Positions 37,967 through 47,805 of a stretch of DNA of 64,000 bases are shown here, piece by piece. The DNA is from Rhodococcus sp. CH91. GTDB lineage: Bacteria > Actinomycetota > Actinomycetes > Mycobacteriales > Mycobacteriaceae. The notes under the pieces were generated by a model. That model did not search any database. It worked only from the letters and a program-made list of their open reading frames with translations, and was not told the DNA's origin. The stretch spans positions 63,599 to 127,598 of the forward strand of contig NZ_JAKFYR010000011.1 in assembly GCF_022554085.1 (NCBI RefSeq), written 5' to 3'. How positions within the stretch are numbered: the first letter of the stretch is position 1; every line of letters starts with the position of its first letter. A program made the position numbers and the translations under genes.

Positions 37967-38590
37967 GTGGCCGGTACATGGAAGAAGTTGGGCAGGCAGC
38001 TGGGGCGTCTCGCCGTCGAGCAGGGCCCGAAGATCTACCAGCAGTTGCAGCAGTCCGGGGCTCTCGACAAAGCGCGCGCGGCGTTGAACGGAGCCGGGCA
38101 GGCGACTACCGCGAACCGCCCGGCGGACGACCGCCGGGACCGCACGGCGCCGCGCCCGTCCGGGGCGAAACCTCCGGCTCCCGGCCGGCCGGTGGCGTCG
38201 CGCACGACGCCCACCGCGCAGCGCGCCCGCCGACTCGAATACTCCCCCGACCTGGACGGTCGCGCCGATCCGGGCGAGATCGTGTGGACCTGGGTCGCCT
38301 ACGAGGACGACCCGACCCAGGGCAAGGACCGTCCGGTACTCGTCGTGGGGCGTGACGATTCGACGCTGCTCGGGCTCATGCTCTCGTCGAACACCGACCG
38401 GGACGGCCACCGCGACTGGCTGGGGATCGGCTCGGGCCGGTGGGACGCGGAGAACCGCCCGAGCTGGGTGCGGCTCGACCGGGTGCTCGACGTCCCCGAG
38501 GACGGCATCCGCCGCGAGGGCGCGATCCTTCCCCGCGACCGCTTCGATCGGGTCGCCGCCCGGCTGCGCGCCGAATTCGGCTGGAGCTGA
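37967..38590 (+). CDS. PemK/MazF-like domain protein without a partner antitoxin
   Basis: 207 aa. Residues about 1-90 are helical then Pro/Arg-rich linker; the C-terminal about 105 residues (PGEIVWTWVAYEDDPTQGKD, RPVLVVGRD, then WVRLDRVLDVP) match the SH3-like PemK/MazF RNase fold (DRPVLVVG strand). No small antitoxin gene lies beside it: lepA is divergent on one side and the aquaporin convergent on the other. The gene is conserved near lepA (Rv2405c position by recall), which argues for a housekeeping role rather than a mobile toxin. GTG 37967. Confidence 0.78.
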   Translation: MAGTWKKLGRQLGRLAVEQGPKIYQQLQQSGALDKARAALNGAGQATTANRPADDRRDRTAPRPSGAKPPAPGRPVASRTTPTAQRARRLEYSPDLDGRADPGEIVWTWVAYEDDPTQGKDRPVLVVGRDDSTLLGLMLSSNTDRDGHRDWLGIGSGRWDAENRPSWVRLDRVLDVPEDGIRREGAILPRDRFDRVAARLRAEFGWS

Positions 38591-38605
38591 CCCGGCGACG
38601 AGGGG

Positions 38606-39487
38606 TCACGAGGGCCGGAGGCCGTACCGCCGTCCGAAGAGGAAGCTGTAGACCAGCGCCCCCAGCACACCGCCCAGGAGCGGGAAGACGATGAACAACC
38701 ACAGCTGACCGAGCGCTCCGTTCTGATAGAAGGCCACGGCCAGGCTGCGGGCGGGGTTGACGGACGTGTTGTCGATCGGAATCGAGATCAGGTGGATCAC
38801 CGCCAGCGTGAAGCCGATCGCGATGCCCGCGATGAGGACGTCGGCGATCTGGTCGGTCGTCGCGAGGACGACGAACACCAGTAGCGCGGTGAGCAGGACC
38901 TCGACGACGATTGCTGCACCGATGCCGTATCCGTTCTGGAGGACGCCGCCGAGCGGGCCGCGCACGGCCGACGGGCTGTGTGCACCCCAGCCGTTCGCGC
39001 CGAGTCCGTCCGCGGCACGGTCGTAGGCGGGCAGCGAGGACGCGACCGCGAAGATCGTCACACCTGCGAGCAGGCCTCCGGCGATCTGCGCGAGCCAGTA
39101 ACCGACGGCGCGTATCGGCGTGACGTGGCCCACGATGAGCCGTCCGAGGGTCACGGCGGGATTGACGTGGCATCCCGAGATCGGGCCGATCGTATAGACC
39201 AGGAACAGCAGGGTCAGGCCGAAGGCCAGCGCGACGCCGAGCTGGCCGACATAGTTGCCGGCGAAGACCGCGGTTCCCACGGCGGAGAACACCAGCACGT
39301 AGGTGCCGATCGCCTCGGCTGCGAACTTCCGGAGGTCGGAGAACTCTCCGGGCTCGCTGCGTTCGAGGGAGGTCTCGCGTTCGGCGTCGCGGTCCGGCGG
39401 TGGCGGGGCGGGAACGGCGCCGTGTTCGCGCGTCACATCCGTCTCGGAACCGGTTTCGCCGGAAGGAGCTTCACGGTGGGGATCCAT
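38606..39487 (-). CDS. Aquaporin (MIP family, AqpZ-like)
   Basis: 293-aa water channel: a 55-residue acidic, proline-rich N-terminus, then six helices with two half-helices bearing NPA (CHVNPAVTLG at about 112 and NTSVNPARSLA at about 243). The residues IHLISIP and NTSVNPARS match the narrow His/Thr/Arg filter of water-selective AqpZ rather than glycerol channels; this is a reading from motifs. The long N-terminal extension is unusual. ATG 39487. Confidence 0.9.
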   Translation of the reverse strand: MDPHREAPSGETGSETDVTREHGAVPAPPPPDRDAERETSLERSEPGEFSDLRKFAAEAIGTYVLVFSAVGTAVFAGNYVGQLGVALAFGLTLLFLVYTIGPISGCHVNPAVTLGRLIVGHVTPIRAVGYWLAQIAGGLLAGVTIFAVASSLPAYDRAADGLGANGWGAHSPSAVRGPLGGVLQNGYGIGAAIVVEVLLTALLVFVVLATTDQIADVLIAGIAIGFTLAVIHLISIPIDNTSVNPARSLAVAFYQNGALGQLWLFIVFPLLGGVLGALVYSFLFGRRYGLRPS

Positions 39488-39627
39488 GATTCACCTCTGC
39501 GCGTCGCGGCTCCGCGCGGGCGGAGCCTGAGGAATGCGCTGTCCCCCAGGCACGATACGGAGACCGAGCGGTCTTCGGAGCGAAACGGTTGCACTCGGGC
39601 CGCGGACGAGGGTCCACACCCGCCGGT

Positions 39628-39656
39628 TTGGGCTCGCGACCGATTCTTGGTACTGT
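39628..39656 (+). promoter_or_regulatory. Likely rpsT promoter
   Basis: TTGGGC (39628-39633), 17 nt, TACTGT (39651-39656), giving a leader of roughly 60 nt before GTG 39726. The rest of the 238-nt gap after the aquaporin gene shows no other feature. Confidence 0.45.
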
Positions 39657-39725
39657 TATTCGTCGGTGCCCTTACGCACCCAGAGCTTTCATACCAGCTA
39701 CCAGCAAGACGACAGGATTTTACGC

Positions 39726-39986
39726 GTGGCCAACATCAAGTCCCAGGTGAAGCGGATTCGCACCAACGAGCGCAACCGACTCCGGAATCAGTCGGTGAAG
39801 TCGTCGCTGCGCACGGCGATCCGTTCCTTCCGCGAGGCCGCGGCCGCCGGCGACAAGGACAAGGTCAACGAGCTCCTCGTCGCCACCAGCCGCCAGCTCG
39901 ACAAGGCAGCCAGCAAGGGTGTCATCCACCCGAACCAGGCAGCCAACAAGAAGTCTGCCCTGGCGAAGCTTGCCAACAAGCTCTGA
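39726..39986 (+). CDS. rpsT: 30S ribosomal protein S20
   Basis: 86-aa basic helical protein binding 16S rRNA in the 30S body. Begins [20 protein letters not shown] and has the typical [13 protein letters not shown] end. GTG 39726. It stands alone, with a promoter in the 238-nt upstream region and a strong hairpin terminator 38 nt after the stop. Divergent S20 order near holA is common in actinobacteria. Confidence 0.98.
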   Translation: MANIKSQVKRIRTNERNRLRNQSVKSSLRTAIRSFREAAAAGDKDKVNELLVATSRQLDKAASKGVIHPNQAANKKSALAKLANKL

Positions 39987-40024
39987 GTTGATCGCTCCGA
40001 GGTAGTAGACGCAGGCTCTGCTTC

Positions 40025-40057
40025 CGAAGGCCGTACCCCGCAGGGGTGCGGCCTTCG
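40025..40057 (+). terminator. rpsT transcription terminator
   Basis: 15-bp stem CGAAGGCCGTACCCC / GGGGTGCGGCCTTCG (one G-U pair) with a 3-nt loop, 38 nt after the rpsT stop. No strong T-run, as is common in actinobacteria. It may also serve holA from the other side. Confidence 0.8.
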
Positions 40058-40092
40058 TCGCGTCCCGGCGGCGTGCCGGAGGCCGTGCGACG

Positions 40093-41064
40093 TCAGCCCG
40101 GTAACTGCGAGAGCACACGCACGGCATGTTCGAGTGCGTAATCCGGATCGGCTGCAGCACCCTTGACGTCCGCGTTGAGCGCAGCGACCATCGTCAGCGC
40201 GGTGCCGATGGAGGCCGGCGCCCAGGAGCGTGCCTGCCCCTGCGCCTTCTTGACTTTCCAGGGCGGCATCCCGAGCGACGAGGCGAGAGCGAACGGGTCG
40301 CCGCGACCGGCCGATCCCACCCGCGCGACCGTGTGGACCGCGTCGGCGAGGGCATCGGCGAGCAGGACGTGCGCGACACCGCGATGCATCGCCCACCGCA
40401 GCGCTTCGAGCGCCCCGGCCGTATCGCCGGCCATGACCTTGTCGGCCACGTCGAAGCCCGAGATCTCGGCCTTGCCCGAGTAGTAGCGCCGCACCGCCGC
40501 GGCATCGATCTTGCCGCCGGTGTCGGCCGCGAGCTGACTGCACGCGGCGGCGAGTTCGCGAAGATCCGATCCCACAGCTTCGATGACGAGTTGCTCGACC
40601 TCACCGGAGACTCGCACGCCCGCAGCCTGGAACTCCTTGTGGACGAACGTGCGCACCCAGGCGGCCTTCTCGCCCGCTTTCGCCGGCGCCGCGCACTCGT
40701 GCTCCTCGGCTCCGTACTTGCGCAGCGCGGGCACCATCGCCTTGGTGCGGCCCCCGCCGCTGTGCAGGACGACCAGGGTCACCCCCGGCGGCGGATCGGC
40801 CGCCACCTCGAGAATCAGTGCCGCCGCATCCTTTCCGGCGTCCGCGGTGGATTCGAGGATCACGATGCGTTCTTCTGCGAACAGCGACGGACTCAACAGT
40901 TCGGCGAGTTCGGGGACGCCGGCGTCGCCCGCGCGCAACCGGGACACGGGAAGGTCGGCCGGCGACCCGCTCCGGGCTCGGACGTCGGACACGATCTGCG
41001 CCACAGCGCGGTCGACGAGCAGTTCTTCCTCACCGAGGACCAGATGCAGGGACGCGTCGCTCAC
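40093..41064 (-). CDS. holA: DNA polymerase III subunit delta
   Basis: Clamp-loader subunit that opens the beta clamp. 323 aa: N-terminal AAA-like region ([20 protein letters not shown]), [19 protein letters not shown], and the C-terminal collar with [24 protein letters not shown] 41064 overlaps the comEC stop (GTGA). Third gene of comEA-comEC-holA. Confidence 0.95.
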   Translation of the reverse strand: MSDASLHLVLGEEELLVDRAVAQIVSDVRARSGSPADLPVSRLRAGDAGVPELAELLSPSLFAEERIVILESTADAGKDAAALILEVAADPPPGVTLVVLHSGGGRTKAMVPALRKYGAEEHECAAPAKAGEKAAWVRTFVHKEFQAAGVRVSGEVEQLVIEAVGSDLRELAAACSQLAADTGGKIDAAAVRRYYSGKAEISGFDVADKVMAGDTAGALEALRWAMHRGVAHVLLADALADAVHTVARVGSAGRGDPFALASSLGMPPWKVKKAQGQARSWAPASIGTALTMVAALNADVKGAAADPDYALEHAVRVLSQLPG

Positions 41065-43424
41065 GGTTCGATCGTGCCACGCACCTCCGACACCACCGCC
41101 GCCGCCCCGGAGCCGGTCCGGACCACGGCGACATCGCCGTGCAGGTCGGTACGCAGCACCCTGGCTCCGATCTCGTCCAGGACGGACACGATCTCGGGAT
41201 GTGGGTGGCCGTAGATGTTGTCGCGTCCGGCGCTGATCACCGCGACCCGCGGCCGCACGGCGGTCAGGAAATGTTCCGGCGTCGTGCGGGATCCGTGATG
41301 CGGCATCTTCAGCACCTCTGCCCGCAGGTCGGCGCCCGAGCGCAGGAGCGCGTCGAGCGCGGATTCCTCCGCGTCGCCGGGAAGCAGGATCCGTCCCACC
41401 GCCGTCTCGGCCGCCAGCACGAGCGAGGCGTCGTTCGCCGAGCGACCGGCCGTGTGTCCGGAGGGCCCGAGTATCTCGAGTTCCAGCTCGTCCGCGCGCA
41501 GCACGGTCCCGGCACCGACCTCGCGGACGGGGACACCGGCATCGGTCGCCGGGCTCAGCGCTTCCGCACCGGCCTCGTGTGAGGCCGCGCCGGCCCCGAT
41601 CACCACTGCGCCGACCGAACGCCCCGTGAGAACGCCTCGGACCCCACCGACGTGGTCGGCGTGCGGATGCGACAACACCAGCAGCGCGACCTCGCGAATC
41701 CGCATCCGGCGCAGGCACCGGTCCACCGGTTCCGGCTCGGCGCCGGTGTCGACGACGACCGCACGCCCGTTGCCGGCGGCGAGGACCAGTGCGTCGCCCT
41801 GCCCGACATCGCACGCGACGAAGACCCAGTCGGCGCCGGGCCAGGCGGGTCGCAGGAGGCGCACCGGCAGCCAGACCGACGCGACGGCCACCGCGACCAC
41901 CACCGCCACGACCCGCGCGCGTCGATACCGGATCACCGACCACGTCGCGGCGACCAGCACGGCCGTGATCAGCGCACCTCGTGGCCCGTCCGGCACCTCC
42001 AGTTCGGCCGACGGCAACGACGCCGCCCGGTCCGCGACGGTGATCAACCACCACAGCATCGGGTCGGTTCCGCGAGCGAGCACCTCTCCCGCCCACGGAA
42101 GGACGGTGGCTGCCACCGCGACCAGCGAGCCGAGAACCGTCAACGGGGCCAGCACCGGCGCGACGAGCACGTTGGCGACGACGGACACCACGCTCACCGC
42201 CCCGCTCACCGCCGCGACGAGCGGGGCCGTGACCGCGCAGGCGACCAGCGACATCGCGGTGACCTCGGCGACGGGGCGCGGCCATCCGGACTCGACGAGA
42301 CGCGCCACGACAGGTGGGGCGGCGACGATCAACCCGGCCGTCGCGGAGACCGAGAGCGCGAATCCCACGTCCACGGCGAGATCCGGCATCAGCACGAGCA
42401 GTACTCCCACCGCCGCGCACAGGGCGGGGAGTGCCTGGCGTTCTCGGCCCGTCACGAATGCCAGCAGCCCGATCGCACCCATCGCGGCGGCACGCACCAC
42501 ACTCGCGGACGGACGGACCACGATGACGAAGGCGATGAGAGCCGTTGCGGCGAGAACGGTTCCGGCGCGGGGACCGAGCCCCGCGGCACGGACGAGCAGC
42601 AGAACGGCCCCCAGGACGATGCTGACGTTGGCGCCCGACACGGCTGTGAGATGCGCCAGACCGGCCACGCGGAAGTCCTCGCGGACGTCCTCGGTCGACG
42701 CCCGGGTGTCTCCGACCACCAGCCCGGGCAGCAATCCGGCTCGATCCGGGGGAAGCACCGCGGATGCGGCCTCGGCGAGTCGTTCTCGCACCGTACCCGC
42801 CCAGCGCTGCCAGACCGGTGGCGGACCGACCGCGACCGGCGGATTCTCCGTACGGAGCAGCGCCACTTCGGTGCCCGGACCGGTATGCGTCGCCAACCGC
42901 CCTCGTGCCGTGATCGCTTGTCCCGGAAGGAGTTCGGACCAGGATTCCGCAGGGGCGAACACCACCACCGATCCCCCGGCGTCCATCGACAGACCCGCGA
43001 CGGTGACATGCTCGAGACGCGCCGGGACGCGAACGCGGTCCGTGCCGTCGAACGCCGCCGCCCGGATACGGCGCGGATCGTCGGACGGGACGAGAACGAC
43101 GGTGGCCCACGATCCTTCCTCCGCCGCGGCAGCGACCGGATGCCGATCGACGGCCCACATCCGAGCGCCGACAGCGGCTCCCGATCCCGCGACGACCGCC
43201 AGGGCCGCGAGCACCACCCGCGCGACGGTGCGACGCCGGATGCGACCGGTCGCGGTGAGATACGTCGCGAGTGCACCGCAGAGGATCGCCGCGAACACCG
43301 TCGCGGTCACGATCGGCCATCCCGTGTACAACCCGAGGAGGGTCACGGCCCACACGGCCAGGACGGGCGCCACCAGCCGCACGTCGAGAACAGGTGTGGC
43401 CGAGGCGTCTCCGGCGGGGTTCAC
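41061..43424 (-). CDS. comEC: ComEC/Rec2-type DNA uptake channel
   Basis: 787-aa membrane protein: N-terminal helices and an OB-like extracellular region (about 1-220), the Competence domain with about 8 helices (about 230-490), and a C-terminal metallo-beta-lactamase-like domain with [10 protein letters not shown] (about 581) and [13 protein letters not shown]. Known to carry single-stranded DNA across the membrane. No pilus or dprA genes are visible here, so competence itself is not shown. GTG 43424 overlaps the comEA stop (GTGA). Confidence 0.93.
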   Translation of the reverse strand: MNPAGDASATPVLDVRLVAPVLAVWAVTLLGLYTGWPIVTATVFAAILCGALATYLTATGRIRRRTVARVVLAALAVVAGSGAAVGARMWAVDRHPVAAAAEEGSWATVVLVPSDDPRRIRAAAFDGTDRVRVPARLEHVTVAGLSMDAGGSVVVFAPAESWSELLPGQAITARGRLATHTGPGTEVALLRTENPPVAVGPPPVWQRWAGTVRERLAEAASAVLPPDRAGLLPGLVVGDTRASTEDVREDFRVAGLAHLTAVSGANVSIVLGAVLLLVRAAGLGPRAGTVLAATALIAFVIVVRPSASVVRAAAMGAIGLLAFVTGRERQALPALCAAVGVLLVLMPDLAVDVGFALSVSATAGLIVAAPPVVARLVESGWPRPVAEVTAMSLVACAVTAPLVAAVSGAVSVVSVVANVLVAPVLAPLTVLGSLVAVAATVLPWAGEVLARGTDPMLWWLITVADRAASLPSAELEVPDGPRGALITAVLVAATWSVIRYRRARVVAVVVAVAVASVWLPVRLLRPAWPGADWVFVACDVGQGDALVLAAGNGRAVVVDTGAEPEPVDRCLRRMRIREVALLVLSHPHADHVGGVRGVLTGRSVGAVVIGAGAASHEAGAEALSPATDAGVPVREVGAGTVLRADELELEILGPSGHTAGRSANDASLVLAAETAVGRILLPGDAEESALDALLRSGADLRAEVLKMPHHGSRTTPEHFLTAVRPRVAVISAGRDNIYGHPHPEIVSVLDEIGARVLRTDLHGDVAVVRTGSGAAAVVSEVRGTIEP

Positions 43425-44230
43425 ACGGTCACCGATTCGCGCAGCCGGGCCAGGCGTGCGGGTCCGATGCCGTCGACCTCCCCGAGCTGCTCGACGTCGG
43501 TGAACGGCCCGTTCGCCGTCCGCCACGCCACGATCGCCGCGGCCGTCACCGGCCCGACTCCCGGTAGCGCATCGAGAGCGGACTCGTCGGCGGTGTTGAG
43601 GTCGAGCAGCCCACCCGCGGTGACGGCCTCGCCGCCGGGCGCGCCCGCTCCCATGATGCCACTCGACGGTGGAACAGGTTGGGGTGGAACGATTCCCACG
43701 ACGATCTGGTCGCCGTCGGCCACCCTGCGAGCGAGATTCAGGCCGACGAGATCGGCACCGTCGGCCGCACCGCCTGCAGCATCGAGGGCGTCGGCGACGC
43801 GTGCCCCCGGTTCGAGCCGCACGAGTCCCGGGCGGGCCACCGCCCCGACGACGCTGACCACGGTCTCCGATACGTCCTGCTGTCTCTGCCCGGCCGGTTC
43901 GTCCGGGGCCACGACCTCGACCGAGGGCAGCGGGGGAACCGGCTCGGGGACGGGACGGTCGCGCCACACGACGACGAGGGCGAGGACGGCCGCGAACACT
44001 CCGACCAGCGCGAGAGCGACGGTACCCCGTCGCCCGGTGTCCCACCGTGCGGTGGCCAGCCGATCGACGAACCGCTCACGCGGAACACCGGATCGTTCGA
44101 TGTCGTCGTGAGGCTCCGGATCCGTCCACGTGCTGTCGACGTGTGCCCAGGGTGGATCGCCCGGCATCTCGGCCGGGGAGCGCGTCAGGGCGCCGAGCCG
44201 CGTACGTGAGTGATCCCGGTGGTCGGCCAT
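43421..44230 (-). CDS. comEA: ComEA-like DNA-binding protein
   Basis: 269 aa: a 60-residue cytoplasmic N-terminus, one membrane helix ([19 protein letters not shown], about 65-85), an SLBB domain (about 120-180) and two C-terminal helix-hairpin-helix motifs ([19 protein letters not shown] and IGPARLARL) that bind double-stranded DNA outside the membrane and pass it to ComEC. ATG 44230 is 6 nt from TAGCCT, so the operon mRNA looks leaderless. Confidence 0.92.
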   Translation of the reverse strand: MADHRDHSRTRLGALTRSPAEMPGDPPWAHVDSTWTDPEPHDDIERSGVPRERFVDRLATARWDTGRRGTVALALVGVFAAVLALVVVWRDRPVPEPVPPLPSVEVVAPDEPAGQRQQDVSETVVSVVGAVARPGLVRLEPGARVADALDAAGGAADGADLVGLNLARRVADGDQIVVGIVPPQPVPPSSGIMGAGAPGGEAVTAGGLLDLNTADESALDALPGVGPVTAAAIVAWRTANGPFTDVEQLGEVDGIGPARLARLRESVTV

Positions 44231-44236
44231 GGCGCG

Positions 44237-44242
44237 AGGCTA
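44237..44242 (-). promoter_or_regulatory. -10 of the comEA-comEC-holA operon
   Basis: TAGCCT (minus strand) ends 6 nt before ATG 44230. Confidence 0.45.
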
Positions 44243-44338
44243 ACGACAGCCACACCCGAGGAATGCTGCGCCGACGGCGATCCGGCTCGGCCTGTGGATG
44301 AACCGCGCCCCTGGGGACGGACGTCGTGTAAGAGCTGC

Positions 44339-45184
44339 TCAGTCTTCCCGGTCGCCGGGGCCGGTGGCCGCCGAGGCCACGACGACTCCGACCGCACCCG
44401 GGCCCACATGCGCGCCGAGAACCGCGTCGAGTTCGGACACGATCACCTCGGTGCCCTCGGGTAACCGGGAGGTGAGCTGCTCGGCGAGGCTGCGCGCACG
44501 GTCCGGTGCATCGCGGTGCTGCACCGCGACGAGCGGGAGGTCTCCGACCTCCGCGACCACCCCGTCGACGAGCTTGGCCATCGCCTTGGTCATCGTGCGT
44601 GTCTTCTCACGCAGGACGAGTTTGCCCTCGGAGATGTGCAGTACGGGCTTCATCGCGAGCGCGGTGCCGAGCAACGCGGTCGCCGTCCCGATCCGCCCAC
44701 CCCGGCGCAGGTGGTCGAGACGGTCCACGACGAGCAGGGTCCGCGCGGACGCCGCGACCTCCGCGGCTCGGTCGAAGACCTGTGCCAGGTCGGCTCCTGC
44801 CTGGGCGGTGCGCACCGCCTCGAGCACAGCGAACCCCAAACCCATTGCGGTGTTGCGTGAATCGACCAGCCGGATGCGATCGCCGAGCGATTCCGCTGCG
44901 TGCCGTGCGGCCTCCCACGTGCCGGACAGCAGGCGGGAGAGGTGAACGGCGACCACTCCGTCTCCCCCACTCGCCTCGAGGGCCTCGGTGTACGCGTCGG
45001 TGAGCTCCGCGGGTGAGGGCCCGGAGGTGGTCACCGTCGACAGGTCCTCCGGCAACTCGTCGACCCCCTCGCGGAGGTCGCGTCCGGCGGCGATGATGTG
45101 CAGCGGCACGACACGGATGTCGTACCGATCGACCAGTTCGGGATCGATGCAACTCGACGAATCTGTGACGACGACGACGGGCAC
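44339..45184 (-). CDS. DegV-family fatty-acid-binding protein
   Basis: 281 aa, two-domain lipid-binding fold. Conserved TDSSSCIDPELVDRYDIRVV at the N-terminus, HLSRLLSGTWEAA and RLDHLRRGGRIG are the family motifs that contact the fatty acid. Such proteins present fatty acids to fatty acid kinase in other bacteria; whether that holds here is not known. GTG 45184 lies 5 nt after the octT stop. Last gene of nadD-rsfS-gpgP-octT-degV (Rv2417c position). Confidence 0.91.
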   Translation of the reverse strand: MPVVVVTDSSSCIDPELVDRYDIRVVPLHIIAAGRDLREGVDELPEDLSTVTTSGPSPAELTDAYTEALEASGGDGVVAVHLSRLLSGTWEAARHAAESLGDRIRLVDSRNTAMGLGFAVLEAVRTAQAGADLAQVFDRAAEVAASARTLLVVDRLDHLRRGGRIGTATALLGTALAMKPVLHISEGKLVLREKTRTMTKAMAKLVDGVVAEVGDLPLVAVQHRDAPDRARSLAEQLTSRLPEGTEVIVSELDAVLGAHVGPGAVGVVVASAATGPGDRED

Positions 45185-45189
45185 GACGC

Positions 45190-45972
45190 CTACCGTAGGC
45201 CCTCCACCGGGGATTCCGCATCCCGGCGCACCATGCGAACCGCATCTCCCACCGCAGCGGCGACACGGCGGTGGCCGTCCCACCCCCAGTGGATGCCGTC
45301 GGGATTGGCGTCGTCGGAGAAGACGTTCTCCCGTACCGCGTCCGCGAGATCGACCAGAGGGACCGACTTCTCGGATGCCCAGCGGGTGATCGCCCGCGCG
45401 GCCGGCAGCCGGCCGCGGTGGACCGATCGATACTGTTCGCTGCGGTGCACCGACGGCAGGGTCCCGACGACCGGAAGGTCGGGCCGCATGTATGCCAGTG
45501 CGTCCCTGATCGTTTCGAGGTACTCGACGCTCACTCGCGGAGGCAGGGCGACCGGGCGGCCGAGCGGCGAGAGCCGAGGCTGCAGCCACCCGTAGGCGGT
45601 GCGCGCCGCGCGACGCAGGGCGGGCGGGCGGATGTAGCGCAGTCCCTCCCGCAGAGCGGTGGGCAGGGGCGAGGGCAGAGTGTCCATACCGCCCACCGCG
45701 AGCACGACCGCGCCCGCATGCGGGATCGCGGCCCACACCCGGGGATCCTGGGTCATCGCCCACCAGGCGTCACGCGTGGTCCAGCCGATGCGCGCGACGA
45801 GCTCGACGTCCCAGCCGAGTTCCGCGGCGACCAGATTGGGCCAGATCCGCGGATGGTCGGCGGGCAGTCCCCCCTTCGGTCCGTAGTAGCTCAACGAGTC
45901 GCCGATCACCAGCAGGACGGGCCGTCGCGAAGTCGGCCCGTCCTCGGCGGTCAGCTGCTCAGAGGACGTCAT
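45190..45972 (-). CDS. octT: Diglucosylglycerate octanoyltransferase (SGNH fold)
   Basis: 260 aa with the SGNH-hydrolase blocks: Ser in [10 protein letters not shown] (about residue 25), Gly block GMDTLPSP, and Asp/His in [12 protein letters not shown] (about 230). The Rv2418c homologue transfers octanoyl to diglucosylglycerate, an early step in methylglucose lipopolysaccharide (MGLP) synthesis. Direct linkage to gpgP, the phosphatase one step before, supports the same role. ATG 45972 overlaps the gpgP end by 14 nt. Confidence 0.87.
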   Translation of the reverse strand: MTSSEQLTAEDGPTSRRPVLLVIGDSLSYYGPKGGLPADHPRIWPNLVAAELGWDVELVARIGWTTRDAWWAMTQDPRVWAAIPHAGAVVLAVGGMDTLPSPLPTALREGLRYIRPPALRRAARTAYGWLQPRLSPLGRPVALPPRVSVEYLETIRDALAYMRPDLPVVGTLPSVHRSEQYRSVHRGRLPAARAITRWASEKSVPLVDLADAVRENVFSDDANPDGIHWGWDGHRRVAAAVGDAVRMVRRDAESPVEGLR

Positions 45973-46642
45973 CGGGCGCCACCGTGGCCGACGCGTTCCA
46001 CACGTCGAGACGCCAGGACGGCACCTCGCCGTATCCGCTGAGCTGCACCCAGCCGGTGTTCCCGAGCCCGCCGAGCACGGGCCACCGCTCCACCGGCAGA
46101 TCCAGCAGTGCCGCGGTGAGCGCGGCGATCAGACCGCCGTGCGCGACCAGCACGATGGGCCGGTCCGCCCAGTTCTCGTGCTTGTCGAGCAGTTCGCCGA
46201 CGACGGCCGTGCTGCGCCGCGCGACGTCGACCCGGTTCTCACCACCGGGCGGCGCCCAGGTCGCATCGGCACGCCACGCGCTGCGCGCACCCGGCGCGAG
46301 CGCATCGACCTCCAGGTGGGTCAGGCCCTGCCACTCCCCGAGATGCGTCTCGCGCAGCCGCGCGTCGATCTCGACCGACAGGCCCGCTCGGTCACCGAGG
46401 ACCGTCGCCGTGTCGTAGGCACGTCGCAGATCGGAGGAGACGACCGCGAGCGGATCGAACCGCGCGATCACCTCGGCGACGGCGCGCGCCTGTCGCCGGC
46501 CCAGTTCGGACAGTTCGGTGTCGAGTTGTCCCTGCATCCGCCGGGTGGCGTTGTACTCGGTCTGCCCGTGGCGCAGCAGCACCAGTTGCCGCACCCGAGG
46601 ACCGTCCTGCTGCTCCCCCCGCCCCCTCACCGGGTCGCTCAC
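45959..46642 (-). CDS. gpgP: Glucosyl-3-phosphoglycerate phosphatase
   Basis: 227-aa histidine phosphatase: catalytic [14 protein letters not shown] (about residue 24), Glu in [12 protein letters not shown] and second His in [12 protein letters not shown]. The Rv2419c homologue removes phosphate from glucosyl-3-phosphoglycerate to give glucosylglycerate for MGLPs. Generic phosphoglycerate mutase-like phosphatase is the alternative name. GTG 46642 overlaps the rsfS stop. Confidence 0.88.
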   Translation of the reverse strand: MSDPVRGRGEQQDGPRVRQLVLLRHGQTEYNATRRMQGQLDTELSELGRRQARAVAEVIARFDPLAVVSSDLRRAYDTATVLGDRAGLSVEIDARLRETHLGEWQGLTHLEVDALAPGARSAWRADATWAPPGGENRVDVARRSTAVVGELLDKHENWADRPIVLVAHGGLIAALTAALLDLPVERWPVLGGLGNTGWVQLSGYGEVPSWRLDVWNASATVAPDDVL

Positions 46643-47073
46643 ACGTCCTCCGCGGAGTCGCCGGACGTCACGGCCGATCCTTCGGTATCCGCATCCAGCG
46701 CCGAGCGGGGGCCGCCGACGCCCTCCACCTCGATCGTGGGGCAGTCCTTCCACAAGCGGTCGAGCGCGTAGAAGTTGCGTTCGTCCTCGTGCTGGATGTG
46801 CACGACCACGTCGACGTAGTCGAGCAGGGTCCAGCGTCCCTCGCGGGTGCCTTCGCGCCGGACGGGCTTGTGCCCCGCCAGACGCAGCTTCTCCTCGACG
46901 TTGTCGACGATCGCGTTGACCTGACGCTCGTTGGGTGCAGACGCGATGACGAAGCAGTCGGTGATCACCAATTGCTCGGACACGTCGAGCACCACGACGT
47001 CGGTGGCGAGTTTCTCGTCGGCGGCCAGGGCCGCGATACGGGCCATCTCCGTGGCTTCTGCCGTTGCGCTCAC
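46639..47073 (-). CDS. rsfS: Ribosome silencing factor RsfS
   Basis: 144 aa; binds L14 and blocks subunit joining in starvation. The DUF143 core [20 protein letters not shown] and the [15 protein letters not shown] region are clear. The last 25 residues are an acidic tail. GTG 47073 overlaps the nadD stop (GTGA). Confidence 0.95.
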   Translation of the reverse strand: MSATAEATEMARIAALAADEKLATDVVVLDVSEQLVITDCFVIASAPNERQVNAIVDNVEEKLRLAGHKPVRREGTREGRWTLLDYVDVVVHIQHEDERNFYALDRLWKDCPTIEVEGVGGPRSALDADTEGSAVTSGDSAEDV

Positions 47074-47786
47074 TGCGTGCTCTTTCTCTCGATGAGGGTG
47101 GAAACGTTTTCGTCGGGCACCGGTACGGCGGAATCCACGCCGTGATGCCTATCGGTGCGGTAGAGCCGACGCTTGCTGATGTACTGCACGACTCCGTCGG
47201 GCACCAGATACCAGACCGGGCGGCCCTCCCGGGCCCGCCTGCGACAGTCCGTGGAGGAGATCGCCAGGGCGGGGATCTCGACCAGACTCACCGCCTCGAC
47301 CGGCAGGTCGTCCAGATGCGGCGCGAGGTGTTCGGCGTGCAGGTCGTAGCCGGGACGCGACACCCCGACGAAGCGTGCGAGATCGAACAGGGTGTGCCAG
47401 TCCTGCCAGGACAGGATGGATCCCAGGGCGTCGGCACCGGTGATGAAGTACAGATCCGCATCCGGATACTGCGTGCTGAGGTCCCGCAACGTGTCGACGG
47501 TATAGGTCGGTTTGCGGCGATCGATGTCGACGCGGCTGACCGAGAACTGCGGGTTCGAGGCGGTCGCGATCACCGTCATCAGGTAGCGATCCTCGGCAGG
47601 GCTGACGTCACGTCCGGTCTTCTGCCAGGGCTGCCCGGTGGGCACGAAGATCACTTCGTCCAGGTCGAAGCTCGCAGCGACCTCGCTGGCCGCCACGAGG
47701 TGTCCGTGATGGATCGGGTCGAACGTTCCACCCATCACCCCCAGACGACGTCTGGGGGTCGCGTGCCGATCCGTTGGCTGATGCAC
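47070..47786 (-). CDS. nadD: Nicotinate-nucleotide adenylyltransferase
   Basis: Makes deamido-NAD from nicotinate mononucleotide and ATP. 238 aa with [12 protein letters not shown] (about 19-30; nucleotide-binding H-x-G-H) and [13 protein letters not shown] near the C-terminus. The last 35 residues extend beyond the usual end. GTG 47786 has TAAGCT 8 nt upstream and looks leaderless; GTG or ATG about 16-18 codons later are less likely because they would remove the strand before GGTFDP. Confidence 0.95.
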   Translation of the reverse strand: MHQPTDRHATPRRRLGVMGGTFDPIHHGHLVAASEVAASFDLDEVIFVPTGQPWQKTGRDVSPAEDRYLMTVIATASNPQFSVSRVDIDRRKPTYTVDTLRDLSTQYPDADLYFITGADALGSILSWQDWHTLFDLARFVGVSRPGYDLHAEHLAPHLDDLPVEAVSLVEIPALAISSTDCRRRAREGRPVWYLVPDGVVQYISKRRLYRTDRHHGVDSAVPVPDENVSTLIERKSTQ

Positions 47787-47794
47787 GGTTGTCC

Positions 47795-47800
47795 AGCTTA
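47795..47800 (-). promoter_or_regulatory. -10 of the nadD-rsfS-gpgP-octT-degV operon
   Basis: TAAGCT (minus strand) ends 8 nt before GTG 47786 and begins just after the stop of the VWA gene. Confidence 0.5.
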
Positions 47801-47805
47801 CGGGG

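Noticed and set aside
40093..43353. 1086-codon frame including holA
   Set aside because: Only the last 324 codons are holA. The upstream part is an alternate frame of comEC, and GTG 41064 overlaps the comEC stop in the usual way.
41452..44111. Long plus-strand frames over comEC and comEA
   Set aside because: Low-complexity Thr/Arg/Asp-rich products opposite well-supported genes.
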